A stretch of 64,000 bases of DNA from Erythrobacteraceae bacterium CFH 75059. Its GTDB lineage: Bacteria; Pseudomonadota; Alphaproteobacteria; Sphingomonadales; Sphingomonadaceae. Numbering within the stretch: position 1 is the first letter of the stretch; each line of letters begins with the position of its first letter. A program made the position numbers and the translations under genes. The notes beneath the pieces are model-generated. The model was given only the letters and a program-made list of their open reading frames with translations. It was not told where the DNA came from and did not search any database. This document shows, piece by piece, positions 34,846 to 44,298 of the stretch. Location: the NCBI GenBank assembly GCA_004331795.1, contig SJSR01000001.1, positions 620,001 to 684,000 of the forward strand. The letters are read 5' to 3'.

Positions 34846-36675
34846 ATGAGCCGCTTTGACGTCGTTGTCATCGGCGGAGGTCACGCCGGCGTGGAGGCGG
34901 CCTGCGCAGCGGCGCGGCTTGGACTGAGCACCGCCTTGCTGAGCTTCGATCTCGATCGGATTGGCGTGATGAGCTGCAATCCGGCGATCGGTGGCCTCGG
35001 CAAGGGTCATCTGGTGCGGGAGGTCGATGCCTTCGATGGCGTGATCGGCCGGGCTGCGGATGCGGCGGCCATTCACTACCGCATGCTCAACCATTCGAAG
35101 GGCAGCGCGGTCTGGGGTCCTCGGGTGCAAGCAGACCGGACGCTCTTTCACCGCTTTGTTCAGCGGCATGTCCGTGCGCAGCCCGATCTGACGCTCATCC
35201 CGGGCGAAGCGCAGGCGCTGCTCATCCGGCATGGCGAGGTTGCGGGTGTGACAACGGCAACCGGAGACACCTTGCGGGCGGACCGGGTGGTTTTGTGCAC
35301 CGGTACCTTTCTCGGCGGTACGCTTTTCCGCGGCGAGGAACGATTCAGCGGCGGCCGGGTGGGCGAGGCGAGCGCAACCCGGCTTGCGGCGCAGCTTCGC
35401 GAACTTGCCTTGCCCATGGGGCGCCTCAAGACCGGAACGCCTCCGCGCCTCGATGGGCGCAGCATCGACTGGGTACGGCTGGAGGAGCAGCACAGCGACA
35501 CCGGCGAGTGGACCATGTCACCCATGACGTCACGGCGTCAGAATCCGCAGGTGTTCTGCGCGATCACCCGCACCAATGCGCGGGCGCACGAGGTCATCCG
35601 CGCCAACCTCCATCGTTCGCCGCTGTTCTCCGGTGATATCCAGGGCACCGGTCCCCGATATTGCCCGTCGATCGAGGACAAGATCCACCGCTTTGGTGAC
35701 CGGGACGGCCATCAGGTCTTTCTGGAGCCGGAGGGGCTGTCCACCCGCACCGTTTATCCAAACGGCATCAGCACGTCGCTGCCGGCCGATGTTCAGGAAC
35801 AGATGCTGCGCTGCATGCCGGGTCTCGAACAGGTTGTCGTCGAGGAGCCGGGCTACGCTGTCGAATACGACTTCATCGATCCGCGAAGCCTTGACGCCAC
35901 CTTGCAAATGCGCGCTCTGCCGGGGCTGTACTGCGCTGGTCAGATCAACGGCACTACAGGATACGAAGAGGCTGCTGCTCAGGGCCTTGTCGCCGGACTG
36001 AACGCGGGACTGGCCTTGCGTGGACGGGCTCCGCTGCCAATCGACCGGGCGAACAGCTACCTCGCGGTCATGGTGGACGACCTGGTGCTGCAGGGCGTCA
36101 CCGAGCCGTACCGCATGCTGACTGCACGTGCGGAATATCGCCTTCGCCTCAGGGCCGCGAATGCCCACACGCGCCTGACACCGCTGGCGATTGAGACGGG
36201 CTGCGCATCAGCGAAGCGGGTGTCCTGGTTCAACAAGCGCGAAGAGGCGCGTACGGCGTGCTCGGACTGGCTCGCCGGGTCGGCCGAGCAGGTCAGTCGC
36301 CGCGACGGCTCTGTTCCGACCCGCTTGCAGCAGCTGATGCGGGACGGTGACGTGTCATCCGCGCTACCGCCTCCTCTGGCGGCAACGTGCGACGCTCATC
36401 CCGGCCTGCTCGACGAGCTGATCGAGGACGAACGCTACGCTCCCTATCTCGAGAGACAGGATGCCGAGCTTCGTGATCTGCGCGCGAGTGACGCGGTGAG
36501 TTTGCAAGCTGTTGCGTATGAAGCAGTTCCGGGACTGTCGCTCGAAATGGTCGAGCGGTTGACTCGGGCACGCCCCGCGACGCTGGGTGCAGCCGCCCGG
36601 ATCCCAGGCATCACTCCCGCAGCATTGGCGGCTGTGCTCGTTCACGCCCGGCGCCAGACGGCGAATGCCGCGTGA
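34846..36675 (+). CDS. mnmG: tRNA uridine-5-carboxymethylaminomethyl modification protein MnmG
   Basis: A 609-residue FAD protein starting [20 protein letters not shown] (Rossmann). Conserved stretches include [51 protein letters not shown] and [20 protein letters not shown], with the C-terminal helical MnmE-binding domain from ~540. Partner of MnmE in wobble-uridine modification. ATG 34846 lies 5 bp after parS 1. Confidence 0.97.
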   Translation: MSRFDVVVIGGGHAGVEAACAAARLGLSTALLSFDLDRIGVMSCNPAIGGLGKGHLVREVDAFDGVIGRAADAAAIHYRMLNHSKGSAVWGPRVQADRTLFHRFVQRHVRAQPDLTLIPGEAQALLIRHGEVAGVTTATGDTLRADRVVLCTGTFLGGTLFRGEERFSGGRVGEASATRLAAQLRELALPMGRLKTGTPPRLDGRSIDWVRLEEQHSDTGEWTMSPMTSRRQNPQVFCAITRTNARAHEVIRANLHRSPLFSGDIQGTGPRYCPSIEDKIHRFGDRDGHQVFLEPEGLSTRTVYPNGISTSLPADVQEQMLRCMPGLEQVVVEEPGYAVEYDFIDPRSLDATLQMRALPGLYCAGQINGTTGYEEAAAQGLVAGLNAGLALRGRAPLPIDRANSYLAVMVDDLVLQGVTEPYRMLTARAEYRLRLRAANAHTRLTPLAIETGCASAKRVSWFNKREEARTACSDWLAGSAEQVSRRDGSVPTRLQQLMRDGDVSSALPPPLAATCDAHPGLLDELIEDERYAPYLERQDAELRDLRASDAVSLQAVAYEAVPGLSLEMVERLTRARPATLGAAARIPGITPAALAAVLVHARRQTANAA

Positions 36676-37304
36676 TCACATCGGAAGAGGCTGCCCGCGC
36701 GTTCGTACTGTCGATCGGCGGCGAGGACGGCTTCAAAAGGATCGAGGCGTTCGTGGAGGCGCTCGTCGCCGCCAATGAGACGCAGAACCTCGTGTCCCGC
36801 CACAGTCTCGACCAGGTATGGCGGCGCCACGTCGCGGATTCGGCGCAGCTCCTTCAATACGCCCCTGACCACATGGAGACTTGGCTGGATGTGGGAACAG
36901 GAGCTGGCTTTCCGGGCCTGATCGTCGCTGCCCTACGGCCTGACATGAAGGTCACGCTTGTGGAACCCCGCCGCTTGCGGGTGGAGTGGCTGGAGCGGAT
37001 GTGTGCGTCTCTGTCACTCACAAGGTGCAAGATCCTCGGGATGAGGCTGGAAGCGGCTCCCGCCACCCAACAGGACGTGATCACCGCGCGCGCGGTGGCC
37101 AGCCTCAGCCGCCTTCTCGAAATGACACAGAGGAACTGCGGTCGCACCACCACACTGATGCTGCCGAAGGGGGCAAAGGCTGAGGAGGAGCTGTCCGCGC
37201 TTCCGAAGAAGGCTCGTCGCCGCTGGGTGTTTCACGTGAAACACTCGTTGACCTGCGAAGAAGGGCGCATCATTATCGCGCGGCCAAGCGAAGGTTCACG
37301 TTAA
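36672..37304 (+). CDS. rsmG: 16S rRNA (guanine527-N7)-methyltransferase RsmG
   Basis: A 210-residue methyltransferase with the SAM motif [20 protein letters not shown], the preceding [20 protein letters not shown] and [10 protein letters not shown]. It methylates N7 of G527 in 16S rRNA; loss gives low-level streptomycin resistance in other bacteria. GTG start overlaps the mnmG stop (GTGA). A perfect parS site lies inside the gene, encoding VFHVKHS. Confidence 0.95.
   Translation: MITSEEAARAFVLSIGGEDGFKRIEAFVEALVAANETQNLVSRHSLDQVWRRHVADSAQLLQYAPDHMETWLDVGTGAGFPGLIVAALRPDMKVTLVEPRRLRVEWLERMCASLSLTRCKILGMRLEAAPATQQDVITARAVASLSRLLEMTQRNCGRTTTLMLPKGAKAEEELSALPKKARRRWVFHVKHSLTCEEGRIIIARPSEGSR
37228..37243. 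other. parS: parS centromere site 2 (inside rsmG)
   Basis: TGTTTCACGTGAAACA, the perfect 16-bp palindromic consensus, lies within the 3' part of rsmG, 64 bp before parA. Together with site 1 and ParB it defines the centromere of this chromosome. Confidence 0.95.
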
Positions 37305-37306
37305 GC

Positions 37307-38086
37307 ATGTTCACGGTGGCAATTGCGAACCAGAAAGGCGGGGTTGGGAAAACGACCACCGCCATAAACATCGCGACGGCGATGGCGGCGTCGGGCTGGC
37401 GCACTCTGCTCATCGATCTCGATCCTCAGGGCAATGCATCGACCGGATTGGGTATTCCGGTGGAGCAGCGGGAGCGCTCCAGCTACGATCTGCTCATCGG
37501 CGACAAGGCTGTTGCCGAAACCGTTGTCGAGACAGGGATCGCGCGCTTGATGATGGTGCCTTCGACCGTCGACCTCAGCGGGGTCGAGGTCGAACTGGTG
37601 GGTTTGCCACGCCGGACGCAGCGCTTGTCCGACGCGCTGCGCGCCGCGGGAGCGGAGCACGACGTGTGCTTCATCGATTGCCCCCCCTCGCTGGGCTTGC
37701 TCACACTCAATGCGCTTGCGGCGGCGGATACGTTGCTCGTGCCGCTTCAATGCGAGTTCTTCGCTCTTGAAGGGCTGAGCCAGCTTCTCCGAACGGTGGA
37801 CGGGGTGCGTTCGACGCTCAATCCCGATCTGGGCATCATCGGCATTGCCCTGACCATGTTTGATCGCCGCAACCGGTTGACCGACCAGGTCGCCGATGAC
37901 GTGCGCGAGTGTCTCGGATCGCTCGTCTTTGATGCCGTCATCCCCCGCAATGTGCGCCTGTCCGAAGCGCCGAGCCACGGTCTGCCGGCCCTGCTTTACG
38001 ATCAGACGTGTTCGGGCAGCCGTGCCTACATGGCCCTCGCAAGCGAGTTGATCGGCCGGCTGCCGCAGATGCGGCGCGCGGCATGA
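37307..38086 (+). CDS. parA: Chromosome partitioning ATPase ParA
   Basis: A 259-residue Walker-type ATPase with the deviant Walker A NQKGGVGKTTTAINIATAMA, CFIDCPPSLGLLTLNAL (Walker B region) and ALEGLSQLLRTVDGVR. It has no N-terminal helix-turn-helix, so it is the chromosomal (Soj) type. ATP-dependent ParA gradients move ParB-parS. The start lies 2 bp after the rsmG stop, and the stop overlaps parB (ATGA). Confidence 0.97.
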   Translation: MFTVAIANQKGGVGKTTTAINIATAMAASGWRTLLIDLDPQGNASTGLGIPVEQRERSSYDLLIGDKAVAETVVETGIARLMMVPSTVDLSGVEVELVGLPRRTQRLSDALRAAGAEHDVCFIDCPPSLGLLTLNALAAADTLLVPLQCEFFALEGLSQLLRTVDGVRSTLNPDLGIIGIALTMFDRRNRLTDQVADDVRECLGSLVFDAVIPRNVRLSEAPSHGLPALLYDQTCSGSRAYMALASELIGRLPQMRRAA

Positions 38087-39060
38087 GCGGCACGCAGCCT
38101 GCCGCGGAGTTCGCGCTTCCCCATCGCGAACCGATCGACCGTCGCCGCAAGCTCGGGCGGGGGATCAAGACGCTGCTCGGCGATCTTGATCACGAGGAGC
38201 CGGTCAGCCGGAAGGGCGAGGAGGCGGCCGCTGGTCTCCCGGTAGCGGATGGCGGGCTGGCGCAGATTCCGCTCGACGCCATCTCGCCGCTGCCCGGTCA
38301 GCCGCGGACTGTTTTCGACGACGAGGCGCTGGAGCAGCTGGCCGCATCGATCGCGGCGCGCGGCGTAATCCAGCCGGTGATCGTGCAGCCGGTAGGTGAC
38401 GGCGCGTACCGGCTGGTGGCGGGAGAGCGGCGCTGGCGGGCGGCCCGGATCGCCGGCCTTGGGTCGATTCCGGCCATCGTGCGCACGCTCGAACCACGCG
38501 AAGTGATGGCGCTGGCGCTGATCGAGAACCTGCAGCGTGAGGATCTCAACCCTCTCGAGGAGGCGCGTGCCTATCAGCGTCTGTCCGAGGAGGAGGGCAT
38601 GACCCAAGCCGAGATCGCCGCCCTCGTCGACAAGTCGCGCAGCCATGTCGCCAATCTTCAGCGCCTGCTTACCCTTCCCGAAGCTGTCCAGCAGATGATC
38701 GCCGACGGGCGCCTGTCCATGGGGCACGCCCGCCCGCTCGTCGGCCGTCAGGACGCCGAGACACTGGCGCGCCGGATCGTCGACGGTGGCCTGTCGGTCC
38801 GCGATGCCGAACACGCGGCGCGGCGGCTGGACGGAGCGGCGACGAATAAGAAGGCGAAGGGTCGGCGGCAGCTGGACGTGTCCGCAGGTGCGCAGGACAG
38901 TGATCTCGCCGCGATCGAAGCGCATCTCCAGGAATTTCTCGGCATGCCGATCCGCATCCGGGCGGATGGCGATCCGCGCAGCGGAACGGTCAGCGTTCAG
39001 TACCGCACGCTCGACCAGCTTGACCTCATCTGCCAGCGGCTGACGGGCGGCGACATCTGA
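38083..39060 (+). CDS. parB: Chromosome partitioning CTPase ParB
   Basis: A 325-residue protein. The N-terminal LGRGIKTLLGD is the ParA-activating motif. The CTPase domain (~60-160) has GQPRTVFDDEALEQLAASI, VAGERRWRAARIAGL and ENLQREDLNPLEEA. The helix-turn-helix is MTQAEIAALVDKSRSHVANL, and the C-terminal dimerisation domain ends the protein. It binds the two parS sites just upstream and spreads as a CTP clamp. Confidence 0.97.
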   Translation: MSGTQPAAEFALPHREPIDRRRKLGRGIKTLLGDLDHEEPVSRKGEEAAAGLPVADGGLAQIPLDAISPLPGQPRTVFDDEALEQLAASIAARGVIQPVIVQPVGDGAYRLVAGERRWRAARIAGLGSIPAIVRTLEPREVMALALIENLQREDLNPLEEARAYQRLSEEEGMTQAEIAALVDKSRSHVANLQRLLTLPEAVQQMIADGRLSMGHARPLVGRQDAETLARRIVDGGLSVRDAEHAARRLDGAATNKKAKGRRQLDVSAGAQDSDLAAIEAHLQEFLGMPIRIRADGDPRSGTVSVQYRTLDQLDLICQRLTGGDI

Positions 39061-39078
39061 CGCCCACGTGACGGCCTG

Positions 39079-39561
39079 TCAGATTCGCTCCGAAAGCAGC
39101 GCCGCCAGCCGCTCGACCCCGCCCGCATCCTCGTCGTCGAAGCGGGCCGGCAACGGGCTGTCGAGATCGATGACGGCGATGACCTCGCCTCCGCGCATCA
39201 CCGGCACGACCAGCTCCGACCGCGTGTCGCCGTCGCAAGCGATGTGACCGGGGAAGGCATGCACGTCGGGCACGATCTGTGTTCCCGCCTGCGCGGCCGC
39301 TGTGCCGCAGACACCCTGTCCGATCGGGATGCGGATGCAAGCCGGCCGGCCGACGAACGGGCCGAGGACGAGCACGTCGCCCTGCCGGCGGTAGAAGCCG
39401 GCCCAGTTGAGGCTGTGGAGCCACCCGCTCAGCAGCGCCGCCACATTGGCCATGTTGGCCACCCCGTCGCTCTCGCCCGCCGTCAGAGCGTCGGCCGCCG
39501 CCACCAGCTCGTCGTAATGTTGCGTCTTGCTTGCGCCGGGGCTCGGATGAAAGTCGTACAT
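39079..39561 (-). CDS. msrC: Free methionine-(R)-sulfoxide reductase (GAF type)
   Basis: A 160-residue GAF-domain protein. Cys75, Cys85 and Cys109 match the E. coli fRMsr cysteines 84, 94 and 118 in spacing (10 and 24) and context (RIPIGQGVCGTAAAQAG, VPDVHAFPGHIACD), so it should reduce free Met-R-sulfoxide with thioredoxin recycling. Convergent with parB (18-bp gap) and divergent from the sugar dehydrogenase-type gene. Confidence 0.92.
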   Translation of the reverse strand: MYDFHPSPGASKTQHYDELVAAADALTAGESDGVANMANVAALLSGWLHSLNWAGFYRRQGDVLVLGPFVGRPACIRIPIGQGVCGTAAAQAGTQIVPDVHAFPGHIACDGDTRSELVVPVMRGGEVIAVIDLDSPLPARFDDEDAGGVERLAALLSERI

Positions 39562-39661
39562 GCGCCCGCTCGTGGCACGCACGGGCCGCTGCCGCAAGAG
39601 CGGGACCGTGCGTCCAGTGCCCGCTTGCCGGTGCCCGTCGTGCCCCCTACAACCCGCGCCC

Positions 39662-41137
39662 ATGACGAAGGCGCGCAAGGCAGTGCTGATCGTGATTGCC
39701 CTTCTGGTGGTGATCGCGGCTCTGGCATACTGGATGAGCAGGGGGCAGACGGCGACGCAGTCGGTGGATGCGGTCAGCGGAGTCGATCCGGTGCTGGTCG
39801 AGCCGCGCCCCGAACGCATTCCGACGGTCCGGATCGCAAGCCCCATCGGCTGGCGGGAGGGCGAGGCGCCCACGCCGGCATTCGGCCTCGTCGTGAGCCG
39901 CTTCGCTGAGGGGCTGGACCACCCGCGCGTCATCTACACCTTGCCGAACGGGGACGTGCTGGCGACGCTCGCCCGGGCTCCGGCTTCGGCCGGCGAAGCC
40001 GATGCCGGCCTTCTTGCTCGCCTGCGGCAGAGCGTGGAAGGTTATTTCCGCCGGCGCTCGGGCGCCGACGGCGTGTCCGCGAACCAGCTCGTGCTGCTGC
40101 GCGATGCCGACGGAGATGGCCGGGCGGACGCGCGCGTGGTGCTGACCGACCGGCTGGACTCGCCGTCGGGGATTGCCTGGCACGCGGGCACGCTGTTCGT
40201 CGCCAATCACGATGCCGTGCTCGCCTACTCCTTCCAGCCGGGAGAGACGCGCCTGAGCGGCGAGCCGCGCCGGATCATGAGCCTTCCGGCAGGAGGCGGA
40301 CACTGGATGCGCAATCTCGTCGTCGATCCGGACGGCGAGGCGCTGTTCGTCGCCGTGGGTTCGGCGTCGAACATCGGCGAGCGCGGGATGGAGGCGGAAG
40401 AAGGCCGCGCGGCCATCTGGCGCTACGATCTGCGCACCGGGCGCCAGGCGCCGTTCGCCGCCGGCCTGCGCAACCCCAATGGTCTGGCGTTCAGCCCATG
40501 GTCGGGCGACCTGTGGACCACCGTGAACGAGCGCGATCTGCTCGGCCCGGATCTGGTGCCGGATTATCTCACCGACGTTCCCGTCGGGGCGCAGTATGGA
40601 TGGCCCTGGCTCTACTGGCGCAACACGGTAGACCGGCGCGTGAAGGCGCCCATGCCGCAATTCCTGATCGAGTACACGCGCCGCCCGCGCTATGCCCTCG
40701 GACCGCATGTCGCGGCGCTTGGTCTGGTGTTCGCGCAGGAAGGACATCGAATCGGCCCTGCCTTCGGAAGCGGCGCGATCATTGCGCGACACGGATCGTG
40801 GAACAGACGTCCGCCATCAGGGTACGACGTGGTCTACGTGGACTTCGACGCGCGAGGCAATCCGCAGGGCTTGCCCATTCCCCTGCTGACCGGTTTTCTC
40901 ACGCAGGATGGCAGCACGCGTGGCCGCCCGACCTGGGTGGCATGGGCCAAGGACGGCGCCCTGCTGGTCAGCGACGACACGGCCGGGATCATCTGGCGTG
41001 TCATCGCACCGGACGCCGCCCCGGCTCCGGCCATTGCGCGGCTGACGGGGGCGCGCCTGCCGGCCCGCGCCGAGCTTCGCGACCCCCGCGACGTGGCGGA
41101 GGAAAATTTCGTCCGTGAGCAGGGGCTGCTGCGCTGA
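39662..41137 (+). CDS. PQQ-type sugar dehydrogenase (sorbosone/glucose dehydrogenase family)
   Basis: A 491-residue protein with one N-terminal membrane anchor (~7-25) and a six-bladed propeller of the soluble GDH/sorbosone dehydrogenase family: NGDVLATLA, LRDADGDGRAD, NLVVDPDGEALFVAVGS, GLRNPNGLAFSPWSGDLWTT, and GSWNRRPPSGYDVVYV near the end. It probably oxidises a sugar in the periplasm with PQQ. This is a second potential PQQ enzyme besides gcd; no PQQ synthesis genes are in the window. Ends in a hairpin shared with the convergent gene. Confidence 0.85.
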   Translation: MTKARKAVLIVIALLVVIAALAYWMSRGQTATQSVDAVSGVDPVLVEPRPERIPTVRIASPIGWREGEAPTPAFGLVVSRFAEGLDHPRVIYTLPNGDVLATLARAPASAGEADAGLLARLRQSVEGYFRRRSGADGVSANQLVLLRDADGDGRADARVVLTDRLDSPSGIAWHAGTLFVANHDAVLAYSFQPGETRLSGEPRRIMSLPAGGGHWMRNLVVDPDGEALFVAVGSASNIGERGMEAEEGRAAIWRYDLRTGRQAPFAAGLRNPNGLAFSPWSGDLWTTVNERDLLGPDLVPDYLTDVPVGAQYGWPWLYWRNTVDRRVKAPMPQFLIEYTRRPRYALGPHVAALGLVFAQEGHRIGPAFGSGAIIARHGSWNRRPPSGYDVVYVDFDARGNPQGLPIPLLTGFLTQDGSTRGRPTWVAWAKDGALLVSDDTAGIIWRVIAPDAAPAPAIARLTGARLPARAELRDPRDVAEENFVREQGLLR

Positions 41138-41161
41138 AGCCGGGCCACGCCCCGCTTCAGC
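41133..41161. terminator. Shared inverted repeat between convergent genes
   Basis: GCTGAAGC (41133-41140) pairs with GCTTCAGC (41154-41161), with an inner GGG/CCC pairing. Both stop codons (TGA at 41135-41137; reverse TGA at 41157-41159) lie inside the stem. No T run on either side, so it may act as a Rho-aided or RNA-stability hairpin for both transcripts. Confidence 0.5.
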
Positions 41162-42896
41162 CGAGTAACACCGAGGTCGGCACGGCGTAAAGCGTGCCGG
41201 CGCCTGCGCGCACCGCTGCCTCAAGACCACAGGCCTCGGGCACGATGCAGTCGAGAAAATAGCGCACCGTCGCCCGCTTCCGGGCGGCGAACGGCGTCTT
41301 GTTCCCGCTCAGACACGCCTGCTGGCGCAGCAGCTGTGCGCCTGCAACCGCGACCGCGCACATGGTCGTGAACGGCACGCTCCCGGCGAGACGGTCGTCG
41401 ACGCTGGCCCCCGAACGCATCCAGTCCGCCGCAGCGATGATGCGGTCGCAGAGCTGGCGCAGACCGGCTTCCTCTCCCGCTTCCCCGCGCGCAGCCGCGA
41501 CAACGCTGTCAAACGGCCCGCCGCCGCCGAGAAGAAGCTTGCGGGTCACGAGGTCGGCGGCCTGGATGCCGTTGGTTCCTTCGTAGATCGGCGCGATGCG
41601 TGCGTCGCGCCAGTGCTGGGCGGCACCCGTCTCCTCGACATAGCCCATGCCGCCATGCACCTGGATGCCGAGGCTGGTGACCTCGACCCCGATGTCGGTT
41701 CCCCACGCCTTGATCAGCGGCACCAGCACCTCGGCCATGGCGCCAGCCTCCGTGTCGCCCAGCGCGCTCCGGTCGACGAGCCCCGCCGTGTAGTAGAGCA
41801 GCGCGCGAGCTCCTTCCGTCAGGCTCCGCATGCGCAGCAGCATGCGGCGCACGTCCGGGTGTTCGGCAATCGCGACCGGGGCACGGTCGGCGGCGCCCGC
41901 GCGCGGCGACTGGATCCTCCCCGCCGCATAGGCGCTCGCCTGTTGCAGGGCACGCTCTGCGATGTGCACGCCCTGGTTGCCGACATTGATCCGGGCCGAG
42001 TTCATCATCGTGAACATGGCCGCAAGACCGCGGTTCTCCTCTCCGACGAGCTCGCCATAACAGGCGTCGTTGTCCCCGTAGCTCATCACGCAGGTGGGGG
42101 ACGCGTTGATGCCGAGCTTGTGCTCGAGGCTGACGCAGCGCAGATCGTTGCGCGGACCGAGCGAGCCGTCGGCGCGCACATGGAACTTGGGCACGACGAA
42201 CAGCGAAATGCCCCGGCTGCCCTCCGGAGCACCGGGCGTGCGCGCAAGGACGAGATGCACGATGTTCTGCGCCAGTTCGTGCTCGCCCCAGGTGATGTAG
42301 ATCTTCTGCCCGCGGATGAGATGCTTGCCCGCGTGTTCGCCTTCGGTGACCGGCGTTGCCGTCGTCCGCAGGGCACCGACATCGCTGCCCGCCTGCGGCT
42401 CGGTCAGGTTCATGGTTCCAGACCATTCCCCGGTTACCAGCCGGGGCAGGTAGAGCGCCTTCTGTTCGGGCGAACCGTGATGGTCCAGCGCCTCGATCGC
42501 CCCGACGGACAGGATCGGGAGGAGGGTGAAGGCCATGTTAGCGCTGCCGAGGTTTTCGAGCACGTTGCAGGCGAGGGCGAAGGGGAGGCCTTGCCCCCCG
42601 TGTTCGGCCGGCGCTCCGATGGCGTTCCAGCCCTGCTCGACATAATGCGCGTATGCTTCGGCAAATCCGTCCGGTAGCCGCACCACGCCGTTCTCGAGCA
42701 CCGCGCCCTGCGTATCGCCGACGCGGTTGAGCGGCGCGAACTCTCCGGCCGCGAAGGCGCCGATGCCGTTGACGATGGCTTCGACAAGGTCGGCGTCCGC
42801 GGCGGCGAAACGCTCTGACCGTGCAAGCGCGCCGATGTCCGCGTTGGCTTCGAGGGCGAGCAGCTGATCCTGCGTGGCGGGCGTGAAGATGGTCAC
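41157..42896 (-). CDS. Acyl-CoA dehydrogenase (C-terminal-extended type)
   Basis: A 579-residue flavoenzyme: N-terminal helical domain (~1-150), middle domain with FAD motif GTMNLTEPQAGSDVGALRTT and YITWGEHELAQNIVHLVLAR, C-terminal domain with the catalytic-base region APIYEGTNGIQAADLVTRKL, and an added ~100-residue domain. The layout matches the DmdC-like group (3-methylmercaptopropionyl-CoA or medium/long-chain acyl-CoA). GTG 42896 (VTIFTPATQ) fits family N-termini better than the upstream in-frame start. Electrons go to ETF. Confidence 0.92.
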   Translation of the reverse strand: MTIFTPATQDQLLALEANADIGALARSERFAAADADLVEAIVNGIGAFAAGEFAPLNRVGDTQGAVLENGVVRLPDGFAEAYAHYVEQGWNAIGAPAEHGGQGLPFALACNVLENLGSANMAFTLLPILSVGAIEALDHHGSPEQKALYLPRLVTGEWSGTMNLTEPQAGSDVGALRTTATPVTEGEHAGKHLIRGQKIYITWGEHELAQNIVHLVLARTPGAPEGSRGISLFVVPKFHVRADGSLGPRNDLRCVSLEHKLGINASPTCVMSYGDNDACYGELVGEENRGLAAMFTMMNSARINVGNQGVHIAERALQQASAYAAGRIQSPRAGAADRAPVAIAEHPDVRRMLLRMRSLTEGARALLYYTAGLVDRSALGDTEAGAMAEVLVPLIKAWGTDIGVEVTSLGIQVHGGMGYVEETGAAQHWRDARIAPIYEGTNGIQAADLVTRKLLLGGGGPFDSVVAAARGEAGEEAGLRQLCDRIIAAADWMRSGASVDDRLAGSVPFTTMCAVAVAGAQLLRQQACLSGNKTPFAARKRATVRYFLDCIVPEACGLEAAVRAGAGTLYAVPTSVLLG

Positions 42897-42967
42897 GATG
42901 GCTCCTGTCTGACCGCTGGCGGGGCCGAAGCGTTGCAACGCCCGCGTGCAGCGATATGGCTTGCACC

Positions 42968-43924
42968 ATGGCAGAGGGCAAGGATCGGGCGCCGCCGCGC
43001 TTCACGCGGGTGCTGACTGCGGACGCCGACGGGATCGGCGAAGCGGCGCGGCTGCTGCGGGACGGCCGGGTTGTGGCCGTGCCGACGGAAACCGTGTACG
43101 GGCTGGCGGCGCGGGCCGACGATGCGGAGGCGGTGGCGGCCATTTATGCTGCAAAGGGGCGTCCGCCGGTCAATCCGCTCATCGTGCATGTCGCCTCGCT
43201 TGAGGAGGCGAGGCGACTGGCTGTCTTCTGCCCCCCCGCCGAAGCGCTGGCCGCGCAGCATTGGCCGGGCGCGTTGACCCTCGTGCTTCCGCGTCGGCAA
43301 GATGCCCAGGTCGCGCCGGCCGTCGTCGCCGGACTTGCGACGATTGCCCTCAGGGTTCCTGCCCATCCGGTCGTGCAGCGGCTGCTGCGGGAGAGCGGAC
43401 TTGCCCTGGCGGCGCCGTCCGCCAATCCCAGCGGTTCTCTCAGCCCGACCACAGCGGCGCACGTGCTGTCCGGGCTTCGCGGACGGATCGACGCCGTGCT
43501 CGATGGCGGCCCAAGCGGTGGCGGGCTGGAGTCGACCATTGTCGCCGTGCGCTCGGACGGCGCGCTGGAGGAGCTGCGACCCGGACCCGTGGTCGTCGCG
43601 GACGCTTCGGCGAAGTTGCGCGGCGCAACCTGCCCGGCGCCGATCGAAGCTCCGGGGCAGATGTTCCGGCACTACTCGCCGGGGAAGCCGCTTCGGCTGA
43701 ACGCCCTGTCTCCCGAGCCGGACGAGTTCTACATCGCCTTCGCCGGGGATGAGGGGCATTGCGTCCTCTCCCGAAGCGGGGATCTGAGCGAAGCCGCGGC
43801 GCGTCTGTATGCCTGCCTGCACGAAGCCGCGGCCGCGCCTCAGCCGCGCATCGCCATTGCCCCGGTTCCCGATCGTGGCGTGGGCCGCGCCATCAACGAA
43901 CGGCTGCGCCGGGCGGCGTCCTAG
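42968..43924 (+). CDS. tsaC: L-threonylcarbamoyladenylate synthase (Sua5 type)
   Basis: A 318-residue protein: YrdC domain (~10-205: GRVVAVPTETVYGLAARADD, AKGRPPVNPLIVHV, LAAPSANPSGSLSPTTAAHV, GGLESTIVAV) plus the C-terminal Sua5 domain (PGQMFRHYSPGKPL onward). It makes threonylcarbamoyl-AMP for the t6A37 modification of ANN-decoding tRNAs. ATG 42968 is used; an in-frame ATG four codons earlier is possible. The 3' end overlaps the convergent lipoprotein gene by 4 bp. Confidence 0.94.
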   Translation: MAEGKDRAPPRFTRVLTADADGIGEAARLLRDGRVVAVPTETVYGLAARADDAEAVAAIYAAKGRPPVNPLIVHVASLEEARRLAVFCPPAEALAAQHWPGALTLVLPRRQDAQVAPAVVAGLATIALRVPAHPVVQRLLRESGLALAAPSANPSGSLSPTTAAHVLSGLRGRIDAVLDGGPSGGGLESTIVAVRSDGALEELRPGPVVVADASAKLRGATCPAPIEAPGQMFRHYSPGKPLRLNALSPEPDEFYIAFAGDEGHCVLSRSGDLSEAAARLYACLHEAAAAPQPRIAIAPVPDRGVGRAINERLRRAAS

Positions 43925-44259
43925 CGGCGCGGCTCGGCAGGGAGGCCGGGAAGCAACGCCTGAATCTCCGCATAGTCGCGTCGCGCCGCGTCGCAGGCGC
44001 GCTGATCGCCGCTGTCGCAGCGCTGGCGATGGCGGGCGTAGCTGCGCTCGAGCGCGCCGAGACGCTCTTCCCGCCGACGCAGCTCGCGCCCGCGCTTTTC
44101 GTCAGCCTCGGACTGGCTGGTGGTGGCAAGGTCCACCGCTTTCGCCGCGACCCGCACCGGCGCCGTCGCCACGTCGAAAGCGGCTTTGGCCAGGCACCCC
44201 TGCAGCAAGGCCGCCGCCAGCCCGACGGTCAGCAGCTTGCCGGCGGCGACCGTGCGCAT
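43921..44259 (-). CDS. Small lipoprotein, unknown
   Basis: A 112-residue protein with a lipoprotein signal (hydrophobic core 8-20, LLQGC with Cys at 22) followed by a charged helical, coiled-coil-prone region (DEKRGRELRRREERLGALER) and two Cys residues. No domain recognised. It lies 39 bp after CarD on the same strand. Confidence 0.75.
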   Translation of the reverse strand: MRTVAAGKLLTVGLAAALLQGCLAKAAFDVATAPVRVAAKAVDLATTSQSEADEKRGRELRRREERLGALERSYARHRQRCDSGDQRACDAARRDYAEIQALLPGLPAEPRR

Positions 44260-44298
44260 TTGCCATTCCGGCCGGGCTGTGCCGTTCAGCGCCCGGTC

